NCBI RefSeq assembly: GCF_007860135.1
Contig: NZ_SJPV01000001.1
Location: 544,939-608,938 of the forward strand
DNA length: 64,000 nucleotides
Source of the DNA: Novipirellula artificiosorum
Lineage (GTDB): Bacteria; Planctomycetota; Planctomycetia; Pirellulales; Pirellulaceae
Direction of reading: 5' to 3'
Shown: positions 29,210 to 39,148 of the stretch, piece by piece
Layout: every line of letters begins with the position of its first letter
How positions within the stretch are numbered: position 1 is the stretch's first letter
The notes under the pieces: model-generated
Seen by the model: only the letters and a program-made list of their open reading frames with translations
Told to the model about the DNA's origin: nothing
Databases searched by the model: none
Program-made: the position numbers and the translations under genes

Positions 29210-32203
29210 GTGACAATTGAAGTGGTTTGGCCATCTACAAGGGTGGCGGCAATGGGGATTTCCTTGGTTTGCTTGTTCTTCGTGGGGTGTCGTGAATCGG
29301 ACCCCCCACCGAAGCAAACGCCCGCCGCGGAAACGAAGCCGGATCCGTTGGCGGAGGCTTCCGCGTTGATCCAACAAGGAAAATTGGATCAAGCCGAGCG
29401 AATCTTACTGCGACTGCAAGTCCAAGATCCGAACGATTTGGCAACGGGCACGTTGTTGGTGACGCTGCTGAACGAGCGAAACGATTTGGTCACTGCAGCA
29501 GGCGTATTGGATGACTTGGCGGAGGCGAATCCGAAGCAAAGCCCAAGATTGCTTGCTCAGGCCGCCGAGTTGATTTTCGAATCGGGTGACGACTTGGCTG
29601 CATTCAAGAGGTTTCAAGCGATTTTAGATTCGGACCCGACGTTTGCAGCGGTCCGCAGACGGTTTGCCGCATGCTTAAACCAACGTGGATTTCGCGCCGA
29701 GGCAAATCAACAACTTCGCACCTTGGGAGAAACGAGTCCGTTGTCGCTTGCGGAGCTGCGGGCATTGTGTTTTCCTCACCGCGTTTGGTTTGATGTCGCC
29801 CAGAAACCCGACATCCACGATGCGCGACAAATTCGCGCGCTCGGTGTCTTGAATGCTGCTCGTGCACTGCGTTCGCAAGGCGATGTGCGTGAGTGTTTGG
29901 AACTACTCGATTGCCGTGACGACCTTTGGCAGCGGACTCCTGCCAGCGAGACCCTATATGGTTGGACGCTAGCCAATTCCCAGCAAAACGAGCGGCTTGC
30001 TCAATGGCTCGCCCTTTCCAGCACCGAGTGGAAGAACTATTGCGAGTACTGGCTCGCTGTGGCCCAATTGGCGATGCAAGATCAGCCGACTGCCGCAGCG
30101 GAGTGCTTTGCTCGAGCCATCATGATCGAGCCGAACAGCTTGGAAGCTCATCAAGGAATGGTTCAAGCACTTGAACTCGCAAACAAACAAGAAGCGGCAG
30201 ACGCCTTCCGCGAACGAGTGCGATTGGTTCAGCACAATCAGCAATTGATGCGGCGAATTGTAGGGGCAAAACAAATCGAGCAACTCGATTATACCGAAAT
30301 GGCCAACATTCTCGCACACATGGGACGTCCGCTTGAATCGGTGTTGTGGCAAGAGTTGTTGTTTTCGCGAATCGCACCGATGTCGCAACAAATGCGCACG
30401 CTTCAGCAGTACAAAAGCAAGCTGATGGTGGCGAATCCCTCAGGGATCGATGCTTCATCGCTACTCTGTGGAACCGAACTGCACACCCAAACGGAATACG
30501 ACGATTTGCTTGTTGCGATCCGCGAGAAGGTTGAGGGCGGGATGGCGGCAAACAAGCGTCCGAGTGAAAACGACGGCAAACCCATTGCTAATCCCTTACC
30601 ACCCGTGTTTGCAAACGTCGCGATGCTAAAGGGAATTCATTTTGCTTACCAAAATGCGACGAAGCCCGTGGAACGTCACTTCCAGATCTTTCAGGCCTAC
30701 GGTTCCGGTGTTGCCTGTTTGGATTACGATGCGGATGGCCGTGTGGATTTCTACTTTGGACAAGCCGCTACGACGCCGCCCAACGAATTGTCGCCGATTG
30801 GCAACGGATTGTTCCGAAACGTTGGCGATCAATTCAAAAATGTGATCGAACCCGCTGCTGCGGACGACCGGCATTACAGTACGGGCGTCACCGCAGGCGA
30901 TTGGAATCAAGATGGATGGATGGATATCGCGATTGCCAACTTGGGGCCGAACCGATTGCTGATCAATCAAGGCGACGGAACCTTCCAAGTCCAACGAGGA
31001 GACGCGTTATGGGACCAGTTCGATTACACCACCAGCCTCGCGATTGCGGATATTACCGGTGATCACCTTCCCGATTTGGTCACGGTGAACTATATCGATG
31101 ATCAAGCCATTTACTTACCGATCGAATACGATGCGGCCGGCAAGCCCGTACGTTTGCCCGGGCCGCTGCATTTTCGACCGGGACTTGATCGATTGTTTGT
31201 TTCACAAGTGGATGGCACCATGCGTAGTGAGTCGTTTGGCAAAGACGAAACGGCGATCGCAAGCTCTGGCTTAGGCTTGCTGATTACCGATATGGATGGA
31301 TCGGGGAAAAACCAAGTTTTTGTTGCCAACGATCAACGGGCAAACCAATGGTGGATCCCCAAACAGAACGACTCCGATTCGCGTGCGTGGTCGGATGTTG
31401 CGGTTGCACGTGGCGTTGCCTATGGCCAAGGCGGAATGCCGATGGCTTGCATGGGCATCGCGACTGCCGATTTTGACCGGAATGGATTGATGGACATGCA
31501 CATCACCAACTTTGAAAATCAGTGGTCGAACCTCTACATGCAGAGCAGTTCTGGCATGTTCTCGGATCAAGTTGTTACTTATGGTCTCGAAACGCCAACG
31601 TTTAAGATGCTGGGTTTTGGGACCCAAGCGATTGACTACGACAACAACACCACGTCGGATATCGTGATCGGCAACGGTCACATCGAAGATTTTCGCGAGC
31701 GTGGAATTCGTTTTGATATGCCATCGCAAATTCTGTCGCGCAGCGGACATCAATTCGTGGAGGCCGAGGTTTCAGGGGATGACGAATATTGGAAAGCGGG
31801 GCATTTGTCGCGTGGGATGGCACAATGCGATTTCAACCGTGACGGCCGAGTGGACGTGGTCGTTACCGACCTAAAGGAAAACGTCGCGTTGCTTGAAAAC
31901 CGCACCAAAACGCCCAACCATTTCCTGCAACTCGAGTTGAGGGGCGTCCTTTCGGAACGCGATGCAATTGGCTCACGCGTGACCGTGCGGGCTGCGGAGC
32001 AGACCCAGACGACCACGGTGCAAACCGGAGACGGATACCTTTCAAAAAATGAGAGCGTGCTGTTTTTTGGCCTCGGTGACGCTACCTCGATCGAAGAAAT
32101 CGAAGTGCAATGGCCGAGTGGAACCTCGCAAACCTTCACGGCAGCGCCGATCGATTGCCGACTCTTGATCATCGAGAACGAGCCAAACGTCTGGGTGCAG
32201 TAG
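29210..32203 (+). CDS. TPR and FG-GAP/ASPIC-UnbV lipoprotein
   Basis: 997 residues, GTG start at 29210 with AAGAAGG upstream. A short lipoprotein signal ends at the lipobox FVGC, and the mature N-terminus begins CRESDPP. Residues ~45-350 contain TPR-like helices (AEASALIQQGKLDQAERILL, AAECFARAIMIEPNSLEAHQ). Residues ~480-880 have FG-GAP/VCBS repeats with calcium-type loops (DYDADGRVDFYFG, GDWNQDGWMDIAIANLG, DFNRDGRVDVVVTDL). The C-terminus is an ASPIC/UnbV domain (GSRVTVRAAEQ, VQWPSGTSQTF). This combination is common in planctomycetes and Acidobacteria; the function is unproven. As the last gene of the ABC operon it may be the surface partner of the exporters. Confidence 0.88.
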   Translation: MTIEVVWPSTRVAAMGISLVCLFFVGCRESDPPPKQTPAAETKPDPLAEASALIQQGKLDQAERILLRLQVQDPNDLATGTLLVTLLNERNDLVTAAGVLDDLAEANPKQSPRLLAQAAELIFESGDDLAAFKRFQAILDSDPTFAAVRRRFAACLNQRGFRAEANQQLRTLGETSPLSLAELRALCFPHRVWFDVAQKPDIHDARQIRALGVLNAARALRSQGDVRECLELLDCRDDLWQRTPASETLYGWTLANSQQNERLAQWLALSSTEWKNYCEYWLAVAQLAMQDQPTAAAECFARAIMIEPNSLEAHQGMVQALELANKQEAADAFRERVRLVQHNQQLMRRIVGAKQIEQLDYTEMANILAHMGRPLESVLWQELLFSRIAPMSQQMRTLQQYKSKLMVANPSGIDASSLLCGTELHTQTEYDDLLVAIREKVEGGMAANKRPSENDGKPIANPLPPVFANVAMLKGIHFAYQNATKPVERHFQIFQAYGSGVACLDYDADGRVDFYFGQAATTPPNELSPIGNGLFRNVGDQFKNVIEPAAADDRHYSTGVTAGDWNQDGWMDIAIANLGPNRLLINQGDGTFQVQRGDALWDQFDYTTSLAIADITGDHLPDLVTVNYIDDQAIYLPIEYDAAGKPVRLPGPLHFRPGLDRLFVSQVDGTMRSESFGKDETAIASSGLGLLITDMDGSGKNQVFVANDQRANQWWIPKQNDSDSRAWSDVAVARGVAYGQGGMPMACMGIATADFDRNGLMDMHITNFENQWSNLYMQSSSGMFSDQVVTYGLETPTFKMLGFGTQAIDYDNNTTSDIVIGNGHIEDFRERGIRFDMPSQILSRSGHQFVEAEVSGDDEYWKAGHLSRGMAQCDFNRDGRVDVVVTDLKENVALLENRTKTPNHFLQLELRGVLSERDAIGSRVTVRAAEQTQTTTVQTGDGYLSKNESVLFFGLGDATSIEEIEVQWPSGTSQTFTAAPIDCRLLIIENEPNVWVQ

Positions 32204-32223
32204 CCATTTCCCTTCAACACGGA

Positions 32224-34188
32224 CTACTTTGAATCCACCAATCCTTGCAGCGTAAACTGTGATTGCATCAAAGCGTTCGATCGCCGTCCGGCGGGTTGGC
32301 TGTCGCTTGGTTTTTGCATGAATTTGGGGAAATGAACGTTGGAAAACATGGCGGTGTTCGGCTTCTTGCCCGCATCGTCCAACGCTTCCTGCATCGTCTG
32401 GCCTCGCTTGGTCATCAACATACCTGGCACGTTGGTTTGGCTCGTTGACCACAGCGTCTTGCCATTCCAATCCAACTTGACCGATGACGTGTATTGATTG
32501 ACGATATACGCCCCGGCTGCAATGTAACTGACCGCCTCTTGCTTGGGCCCGCTGATTGATCCAACGATTTTGATCGGGGACGTTGGGGCGACTTCATACC
32601 CTGCTTGGGCCGCCGATTGTTCGAGCCCCGTTCGAGCCACCTGTTGGTGTTCGCTGCGGATGGCCGAAACGTCGATCGCTACCGCGACGCCGGGATGCAG
32701 CAGGAACAGACGGGGGTCGTTGAGAGCGGTTTCGAGCATCTGCTCAGCAGCGGGGTGGGGGAATTTCCCTGGTGCTAACAGCCCTCCGTTGCCGGAGTGA
32801 ATCGCAATGAAGGAGGTGCCCCCAATCGTTTCGATTTGTCCGGCATCACGGTATTCGCAGACTTGAATCTTGCTCCGCAAATCGACCAGCAGTCGTTTGT
32901 CGAGCAAAACGAAGTCCTCGTCGGGATAACTCAAAGCTCGCGTGGCGACAGGCCCACCCGGCAACGAGAATTCAAACAACCACTGTCCTGATTCAACATC
33001 CATGACGCGGATATCCGAGATCGACGTGAATAGAATTCGTTTTCCGCTTGGGCTCCATGCGACTCGACACCATCCGGTTTGCGTGTTCTGCGGTAGCGCG
33101 GTGCTGCCAAAAATCTCAGCCGTTTCGGGATTGAGCACCATCAGTGTTTTCTCATCAAACAGCGCAAGCAGCTTTCGATCAACGGACAACTGCATGGCAA
33201 AGTTCCGCTCGCTGAGCCGCGAGTGCCAGAGCGGAGTCCGATGCGCCAAATCCCACAAAACGACGTGTCCTTTATCGCTGATCGTCAGCACACGACGGCT
33301 ATCGAGTACTTCCGCAGCGAGGACTTCTGCGTCTTCGCGACCACGGTCCCGATCCTTAGCGTACGGAACCCAGCTCGCTGAACGCACGATTCTCTTGCCG
33401 TCGAATCGCCACAGTTGCAACTCGGTCTTCTTTTCATACCCACCACGATCATCGCTGCATCCCACCATCAGCACCGACGAGCCATTGTCCAACAATGCAA
33501 GCGGACGCATGTGGGCTTCGACCGGGTCGGTATGGATGGCTCGTCCTGAAACAAGATCGACCAATGAGAGACGCGTTTGTGCTTTGGGGACGGCGAACGA
33601 AACGGAATAGCCGACCGCTGCCCGTCTGCAGCGAGTATTGATCGCCAGTGGGTGGACATTTTCGTGAAAGCTGGTTTTCTTTAGAAGTGGCGTCCGTTTG
33701 GGTTCGAAGTCCAAAGGACCGACCGATTCCGGCACCTGCCATTGCACGCCCGCCAGGGGTACAAACAATTCCGCGCTATCCCAATCGACCGATTGAGGTG
33801 TTGCCCACAATGCGTCACCGATTCCATCGACGGTTTGCTCGGCACTCCGATCGCGAGCGGAGCTGGCACTCGAATCCTCCACCATCACAAAGGGGTTTTC
33901 GCTTCCCTCTAAGAACTCTTGGTCTGCTTTGCTGAGGCGGCTGACCGGTATTTTGAGGGTCTTGCCAGCGGCATCGCGAATCATCGCATTGCCATCGACG
34001 ACTTCGACCAGCGTCCCGGTGATCTTGAAACGACCGGTGGAATCGGCCCACTGTCGGGGCGAGTCTTGGGCGATCGCGACCGCTGGCAGCACCACCAGCA
34101 GGACCATGGCAAGCGAGGCCCGAAAATCCTTGGCTCTTCCGCAGAATCTGTGGGTCATCGAATACAGGCTGGAGGTTTTGAGAGGCAT
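32224..34188 (-). CDS. SHD1-domain protein with WD40-like propeller, exported
   Basis: 654 residues. A signal peptide (FRASLAMVLLVVLPAVAIAQ) is followed by an SHD1 domain at about residues 45-95 (GRFKITGTLVEVVDGNAMIR, then LKIPVSRLSKADQEFLE). A propeller-like region follows (about 150-520) with repeats such as VVLWDLAHRTPLW and WSPSGKRILFTSISDIRVMD. Initiation at 34158 (MTHRFCGRAK) is an alternative that still includes the signal. SHD1 proteins are numerous in planctomycetes and of unknown role. The gene converges with the FG-GAP lipoprotein, with 20 bases between stops. Confidence 0.82.
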   Translation of the reverse strand: MPLKTSSLYSMTHRFCGRAKDFRASLAMVLLVVLPAVAIAQDSPRQWADSTGRFKITGTLVEVVDGNAMIRDAAGKTLKIPVSRLSKADQEFLEGSENPFVMVEDSSASSARDRSAEQTVDGIGDALWATPQSVDWDSAELFVPLAGVQWQVPESVGPLDFEPKRTPLLKKTSFHENVHPLAINTRCRRAAVGYSVSFAVPKAQTRLSLVDLVSGRAIHTDPVEAHMRPLALLDNGSSVLMVGCSDDRGGYEKKTELQLWRFDGKRIVRSASWVPYAKDRDRGREDAEVLAAEVLDSRRVLTISDKGHVVLWDLAHRTPLWHSRLSERNFAMQLSVDRKLLALFDEKTLMVLNPETAEIFGSTALPQNTQTGWCRVAWSPSGKRILFTSISDIRVMDVESGQWLFEFSLPGGPVATRALSYPDEDFVLLDKRLLVDLRSKIQVCEYRDAGQIETIGGTSFIAIHSGNGGLLAPGKFPHPAAEQMLETALNDPRLFLLHPGVAVAIDVSAIRSEHQQVARTGLEQSAAQAGYEVAPTSPIKIVGSISGPKQEAVSYIAAGAYIVNQYTSSVKLDWNGKTLWSTSQTNVPGMLMTKRGQTMQEALDDAGKKPNTAMFSNVHFPKFMQKPSDSQPAGRRSNALMQSQFTLQGLVDSK

Positions 34189-34349
34189 GGCAGGGCAAAT
34201 AGAAATGGGGATGCGGATGAGTTTGCATCAACTCAAGTTTGACAGGCTAAAACAAATCACCCGTCATTGTAGAATCGCTTCGATCGTGCATACAAGCGAT
34301 ACGTGAGTCGCATCTTGACGGACTTTTTTACGATCGCGGTTGATGACCA

Positions 34350-35303
34350 TCACTTCTTGTGACGCACAACGGGCTGGGTGACTGCAGCAACCGGCTCAAT
34401 ATGAACGTGAACATCACGGACGCGTGGCATTTCCATTAACAGGTGATCTTTCACATGATGACCAATCCGATGGCCTTGCCCGACCGTCATTTCGCCGTCG
34501 ACTTGGACATGGATTTCGATAAAAAACTCGAGTCCGCTTTTTCGAATGCGCAGTTTTTCCACTTTTGCGACTCCCATCACATGTTCGGCGATACCGCGCG
34601 CCCGGCAAAGCGTTTCCTCATCGGCTTGTTGATCCATCATTTCTCTAGCCGTGCTCATGAAGATACGAATACCGGTGACGATCAAGAGAGCGCATACGCA
34701 AAGGGCCGCGATGGGATCGACATACGGTCCAACCGATCCCAGATAGGGGGCGGCCAACAAGGATAGCGCCACGGCTGCCGATCCGAGTGCATCGCTGCGG
34801 TGGTCGAGTGCGGTTGCTCGCAGGGCGGACGAATCCAGTTGCCGGGCGACTCGGTGCGTGTACCAATAAATCGCCTCCTTTGCGATCGCGCACGTTGCCG
34901 CGATGATTCCGGCGATCACACTCGGTGTTTGCAAATCGCCCGAGAATCGTTTCACCGTCTCGATTCCCAATACGGCGGCACTGAATGCGACCAACAACGC
35001 GACGCATAACCCTGCGATCGATTCGGCTTTGGTGTGCCCGTAGGGATGATCGTCATCCTCTTCGAGTTGGGCCACTCGGAGCGCACCACGCACAGCCAGT
35101 CCGCTGGCGACGTCACCAATCGAATTGACCGCATCGGCGATCAGAGCCGCCGAACCGGTGAGAATGCCGCCAGTCGCTTTCACGAACACCAAGCCGAAGT
35201 TCACGCCCATTCCCCAACCGGCAGCGCGAGTTGCATCCACATAGACTCGCTGGCGAATTGCAAGGGTTGCTTCGTCACGAGGAGGGCTGATCGACAAGGG
35301 CAA
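34350..35303 (-). CDS. Cation diffusion facilitator (zinc/iron/manganese efflux type)
   Basis: 317 residues. It has six membrane segments in the CDF pattern, the metal-site motifs DAVNSIGDVASG in TM2 and DHRSDALGSAAV in TM5, the inter-helix HPYGHTKAES signature, and a cytoplasmic C-terminal domain (REMMDQQADEE, DVHVHIEP). It exports divalent metal in exchange for protons. Asn in TM2 instead of a histidine, with Asp on both sites, favours iron, manganese or broad specificity over strict zinc, but this is only suggestive. No regulator is adjacent. Confidence 0.93.
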   Translation of the reverse strand: MPLSISPPRDEATLAIRQRVYVDATRAAGWGMGVNFGLVFVKATGGILTGSAALIADAVNSIGDVASGLAVRGALRVAQLEEDDDHPYGHTKAESIAGLCVALLVAFSAAVLGIETVKRFSGDLQTPSVIAGIIAATCAIAKEAIYWYTHRVARQLDSSALRATALDHRSDALGSAAVALSLLAAPYLGSVGPYVDPIAALCVCALLIVTGIRIFMSTAREMMDQQADEETLCRARGIAEHVMGVAKVEKLRIRKSGLEFFIEIHVQVDGEMTVGQGHRIGHHVKDHLLMEMPRVRDVHVHIEPVAAVTQPVVRHKK

Positions 35304-35542
35304 GAACTCAAGAGAAGACGGAGATGGGTTGTTAGACGCAACCTACCAAGGCGATCCAAGGATCGTCAACCAAGCGTCGGAACTCAGGCTCCACGCGGCG
35401 AGATCTTGGTTCGTCTTCGCCCCCTTCGAGGAAGCTCCATCCGCGATACCGACGCCGTCACCTGCTTTTTCCCGTTTCCTGGATCTCTCGCGTCTGCCTT
35501 CTTCTTCTGTGACCTATGTTTGGGCACTGTCTAGACCTCCCC

Positions 35543-37666
35543 ATGCATGTGATTGCGAACAACATGACCCACGACAAGGCCACACAAAACGCACCATCCG
35601 AACAATCCGGACTGCCGACGATTTGGTTTGCCGCCACGACGCTGCTGGGAGCGTTCCTGGTCTTCCAGGTGCAGCCTGTCATCAGCAAATGTGTTTTGCC
35701 GTGGTTTGGCGGTACGCCCGCCGTCTGGACGACCTGCATGCTTTTTTTTCAGGTGTTGCTGTTCTTGGGTTACCTCTACGCTCATCTGCTGAAAACCTAT
35801 GGTTCCCCGTCGCTTCAAGGCGTCATCCACTTGACCCTGCTCTGCGCCGCGGCACTCTGCCTACCAATTGAACCTTCGGATATTTGGAAGCCGACAGGCT
35901 CCGAATCGCCAACCAGTTACTTGCTGTGGATGCTGCTCTGTCACGTCGGATTACCCTACTTTGTACTTTCGAGTACGGGGCCACTGATTCAGGCGTGGCT
36001 TAGCTACCAAGATTCGAGCGATCGGGTGTATCGATTGTATGCGCTCTCGAACGCCGGCTCACTGGTCGCTTTGTTGAGTTACCCGTTCTTGGTCGAACCC
36101 TTTCTGTCCGTTTCCAATCAATCGGTCGTTTGGTCCTTGACCTTCTGTGGGTTCGTACTCGTTCAAGGTGTCGTTGCGATGCGTCTGTTTCGTGTGGCGT
36201 CAAAACGTCCTTCCGCAGCGGAATCCACCTTAGCCGATGATCCGATCGATCCTGCAAGCGTGCAATCCTTGGATCGATTCCTTTGGCTGGCACTGCCTGC
36301 ACTTGCTTCCATCGTGCTGTTGGTCGTGACCAATCACGTTTGCCAAGATGTTGCGGTGATCCCCTTCTTATGGGTGCTGCCCCTCAGTTTGTACTTGATC
36401 AGTTTCATTGTTTGCTTTGATTCGCCGAGTTGGTACAAGCCAAAATGGATCGCAACGTTCACGATGGTTGCGATCATCGCGATCCAAGCCAAAGGTTTGC
36501 TTCCGGGTTCCGTGCAATTGATCGCCGAAGCTTCGTGTTACATGATCTTGCTACTGGGTGTGTGTTTGTTGTGTCACGGTGAAGTGGCGAGAATCAAACC
36601 CCCAGCAAGGTTTTTAACGCAGTACTACACGTTGTTGTCCGCAGGTGGCGCATTGGGTGGGTTCATTGTCGCGATCGGCTGCCCGATGCTATTCCGCAGT
36701 TTTGCGGAATTGCCCCTTTGTTTGTCGATCGTTTCGGCCTTCACGTTCATGATCTTTGTCGCTTGCCGTGGATGGCGGGTGACCCATTATGACTGGTCGG
36801 CAGCGAGAAAAGCTAAACTGGCGGTGCTGCTTTTGATGGTCATGCCGCTGCTCAGCGTCGCGTTGGCTAGCCATGACAAGACGATCGCTTCCGATCGTAA
36901 TTTCTTTGGCGTTTTGCGAGTGATCGAAGACAACCAAGGTATCCGATTGGTGCACGGCAGCACGATTCACGGCATGCAGCGGCATGGTGAAGATGCTGGC
37001 GAGCCAACGACCTACTACGGAAACAGCAGCGGCGTCGGTCGCGTGATCCATGCGTTGCAGGAGGAAAAGCCTTCGGTCAAGATGGGAGTGATCGGACTTG
37101 GCTGTGGCGTGCTAGCAACCTATGGCCGAAAAGCGGACCACTTTGACATGGTTGAGATCAACCCAGCGGTGCTGCGGATCGCGAACGAGCATTTTAGCTT
37201 CATGCGGCACTGTCCCTCGACGATCCGGCATCACTTGGGCGACGGACGTTTGGTAATGGAACGGATGACGGAAGCTCGGTTTGATTTGCTCGTACTCGAT
37301 GCGTTTAGCAGCGACGCGATTCCCGCTCACTTGTTGACCACCGAAGCGTTGAGTCTTTATCGCAACCGGCTGGCGAGCGATGGGATCTTGGCGATTCATG
37401 TCTCCAACAACCATCTGGACCTCGTCCCCCTGGTTCACCGCTTGAGTGCAAACGCTTCATGGGAAAGTCGCGTCGTCCGGGCTGCTGGGGACGAGACGAT
37501 CGGGACAAAGCACTCGACCTGGATGATCATCGCAGCTCCGAGCCACAAGATTTGGCAACACGATTCGCTCGCCGATGCGGAAACAGCGACTGCGGACCAA
37601 CTGGATCATGCTCCGCTGTGGACCGACCAGCATCACAATTTGGTGAGCGTGTTGAGATTGTGGTAA
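35543..37666 (+). CDS. Membrane-anchored spermidine-synthase-like protein
   Basis: 707 residues from ATG 35543; ATG 35564 is a close alternative. The first ~470 residues are membrane helices (AATTLLGAFLVFQVQPVI, MLFFQVLLFLGYLYAHLL, ALPALASIVLLVVTNHV and others). The last ~230 form a SAM-type Rossmann domain (GVIGLGCGVLATYGRKADHF, MVEINPAVLRIA, FDLLVLDAFSSDAIPAHLLT). This fusion is known as the fused spermidine-synthase/transporter group. The acidic motif (DAFSSD) is present, but aminopropyl transfer has not been shown for such proteins. A hairpin lies about 30 bases after the stop. Confidence 0.85.
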   Translation: MHVIANNMTHDKATQNAPSEQSGLPTIWFAATTLLGAFLVFQVQPVISKCVLPWFGGTPAVWTTCMLFFQVLLFLGYLYAHLLKTYGSPSLQGVIHLTLLCAAALCLPIEPSDIWKPTGSESPTSYLLWMLLCHVGLPYFVLSSTGPLIQAWLSYQDSSDRVYRLYALSNAGSLVALLSYPFLVEPFLSVSNQSVVWSLTFCGFVLVQGVVAMRLFRVASKRPSAAESTLADDPIDPASVQSLDRFLWLALPALASIVLLVVTNHVCQDVAVIPFLWVLPLSLYLISFIVCFDSPSWYKPKWIATFTMVAIIAIQAKGLLPGSVQLIAEASCYMILLLGVCLLCHGEVARIKPPARFLTQYYTLLSAGGALGGFIVAIGCPMLFRSFAELPLCLSIVSAFTFMIFVACRGWRVTHYDWSAARKAKLAVLLLMVMPLLSVALASHDKTIASDRNFFGVLRVIEDNQGIRLVHGSTIHGMQRHGEDAGEPTTYYGNSSGVGRVIHALQEEKPSVKMGVIGLGCGVLATYGRKADHFDMVEINPAVLRIANEHFSFMRHCPSTIRHHLGDGRLVMERMTEARFDLLVLDAFSSDAIPAHLLTTEALSLYRNRLASDGILAIHVSNNHLDLVPLVHRLSANASWESRVVRAAGDETIGTKHSTWMIIAAPSHKIWQHDSLADAETATADQLDHAPLWTDQHHNLVSVLRLW

Positions 37667-37697
37667 GAAAACGACGAATTTGGCTAAAGTTGTCGAT

Positions 37698-37719
37698 AAA
37701 CCGCACTTGATCGCGGTTT
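37698..37719 (+). terminator. Hairpin after spermidine-synthase-like gene
   Basis: AAACCGC (37698-37704) and GCGGTTT (37713-37719) form a perfect 7-base stem with an 8-base loop, 31 bases after the stop. No U-run follows, so it may be a processing or weak termination site. The rest of 37720-38074 has no gene I can support. Confidence 0.4.
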
Positions 37720-38074
37720 CACGACTCTGCTACTCTCTCGATCGTCCTTGCTTTCGGGGAAATGTCGGTTCGTGAGCGAGAATTGGGCTGGAGTTGCGGC
37801 TTAGCGGTGGACGATGAAATCAATGTTTCCGCCCGCTACGCGCTGAAAAAGTCTCTTTTTCGCTGTATGGATTGCATCCTGGGACAAGGATTGCGGCGCT
37901 GACGACCGATGCGGAAATGGTCAAAATCGAAGGTTTTCATGGATGAAGGCACTCGAAACGACTCGGTCAATCACCGCGCTTTTGCATCTATCAAACGTAC
38001 CACGGCGACTCACGTTCCGTTGAGTTACGGTGGTTTGATAGAAGTCACTCGTCCCACATGGGAGCAATCAGATT

Positions 38075-38371
38075 ATGCAGATTTATGGCCCTTTTCGTCT
38101 TTCCGCCGCTCAGAATGCAGGTGGAGTGCAACGGTCACAACCTCAGCCGCCTCAACAGCTGACCCCCCAAAAGAACTCCTCCCCGGTCGATCAACTCGAC
38201 CTGAGTAGTGCCGCTTCGGGGGTCAATCGACTCGACGGAGCGATCGCGGGAGGGGGCGAGATCCGCATCGACCGGGTTGCCGAGATTCGGCGACAGATCG
38301 CAGATGGCAGCTACGAGACCCCGGAAAAGCTGGAAGCCGCCCTCGATCGCATGCTCGATCAGTTTGCTTAA
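38075..38371 (+). CDS. FlgM-like anti-sigma-28 protein
   Basis: 98 residues. The N-terminus MQIYGPFRLSAAQNAGG is followed by a Gln/Pro-rich linker. The C-terminus DRVAEIRRQIADGSYETPEK and AALDRMLDQFA match the FlgM helical region that binds sigma-28 (RVxxIRxxIxxGxY). FlgM normally holds FliA inactive until the flagellar hook is complete. No other flagellar gene is in the window. Planctomycetes are known to carry FlgM-like proteins with this short N-terminus. Confidence 0.78.
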   Translation: MQIYGPFRLSAAQNAGGVQRSQPQPPQQLTPQKNSSPVDQLDLSSAASGVNRLDGAIAGGGEIRIDRVAEIRRQIADGSYETPEKLEAALDRMLDQFA

Positions 38372-38466
38372 CACAAGCAGCACGCCCAATTGGAAACGTT
38401 TGGGAGGTCGCAGCGACTTCCCGCTGCAAAATGGGCAGTCCCGCTCTGTGAAGTCGCCGTGACATT

Positions 38467-38507
38467 TTGTTACCGATCGTGATTGCTGTATCCTAGGGGT
38501 ATCCTAG
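38467..38507 (+). promoter_or_regulatory. Candidate promoter and TATCCTAG repeat upstream of fur-like gene
   Basis: TTGTTA (38467-38472), a 16-base spacer and TATCCT (38489-38494) give two 4/6 matches to the sigma-70 boxes. The octamer TATCCTAG occurs twice (38489-38496 and 38500-38507), three bases apart and overlapping the -10, which would suit a repressor site, possibly autoregulation by Fur. Confidence 0.35.
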
Positions 38508-38537
38508 CCGCAACACTTTGCCCTCGATTCATCCTTC

Positions 38538-39038
38538 GTGTCCAATTCTCCCTCACTTCCGCCCGTTGCTGTTGCACTCACTCCTCAAGAACGTTTTGAG
38601 GAGTACTTGCAAACGCGCGGGCTGAGACAGACAAGTCAGCGAAAGTTCTTGGTGGATGAGATTTTCAGCCACCACGAGCATTTTGATGCGGACGAGTTGA
38701 TGGAACGGCTGCCACGCAAGGGCGAGAAAAACTATGTCAGTAGCGCAACGGTTTATCGAACCTTGCGAGAATTCGTTGATGCTGGACTCTTAAAAAGCTT
38801 CCAGCTCGAAGGACGCACGGTTTATGAACACGATTACGGCTACCCTCAACACGACCATCTGTACTGCACGGTTTGTCGCGAGCTGTTCGAATTCCAAAGC
38901 GAAGCCTTAACGAATCTGCGAGACGAGGTAGCCGCCGAGCAGGGGTTCCGAATTTCGGGCCACCGAATGATCATCCATGGCGTCTGCCGTGAATGCAGTA
39001 AGAACCGGCGAAAGAAGCGAAAACAGGACCTGGTGTAG
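38538..39038 (+). CDS. Fur-family ferric/peroxide-type transcriptional regulator
   Basis: 166 residues with a GTG start at 38538. The winged-helix part is RQTSQRKFLVDEIFSHHEHF, with recognition-helix sequence VSSATVYRTLREFVDAGLLK. The metal-binding dimerisation part has HDHLYCTVCRE, and a final CREC gives the second cysteine pair of the structural zinc site. The C-terminus is strongly basic (KNRRKKRKQD). Length and motifs fit Fur rather than Zur or PerR, but the sensing metal cannot be fixed from sequence alone. It probably represses metal-uptake genes; none is adjacent. Confidence 0.92.
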   Translation: MSNSPSLPPVAVALTPQERFEEYLQTRGLRQTSQRKFLVDEIFSHHEHFDADELMERLPRKGEKNYVSSATVYRTLREFVDAGLLKSFQLEGRTVYEHDYGYPQHDHLYCTVCRELFEFQSEALTNLRDEVAAEQGFRISGHRMIIHGVCRECSKNRRKKRKQDLV

Positions 39039-39148
39039 CCGCTCGACTTCACGCGTTCGGCTGTATTGCGAGTTCGGCCGTTTCTATACGTCAGCACGCA
39101 TCAAACCGCTGTGTGCAAGGTCCGTGAACCCCAACACCAACGCGACCC

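Noticed and set aside
37685..37699. TAAAGTT and GTCGATAA resembling sigma-28 boxes
   Set aside because: The two boxes are adjacent, while sigma-28 promoters need about 11 bases between them.
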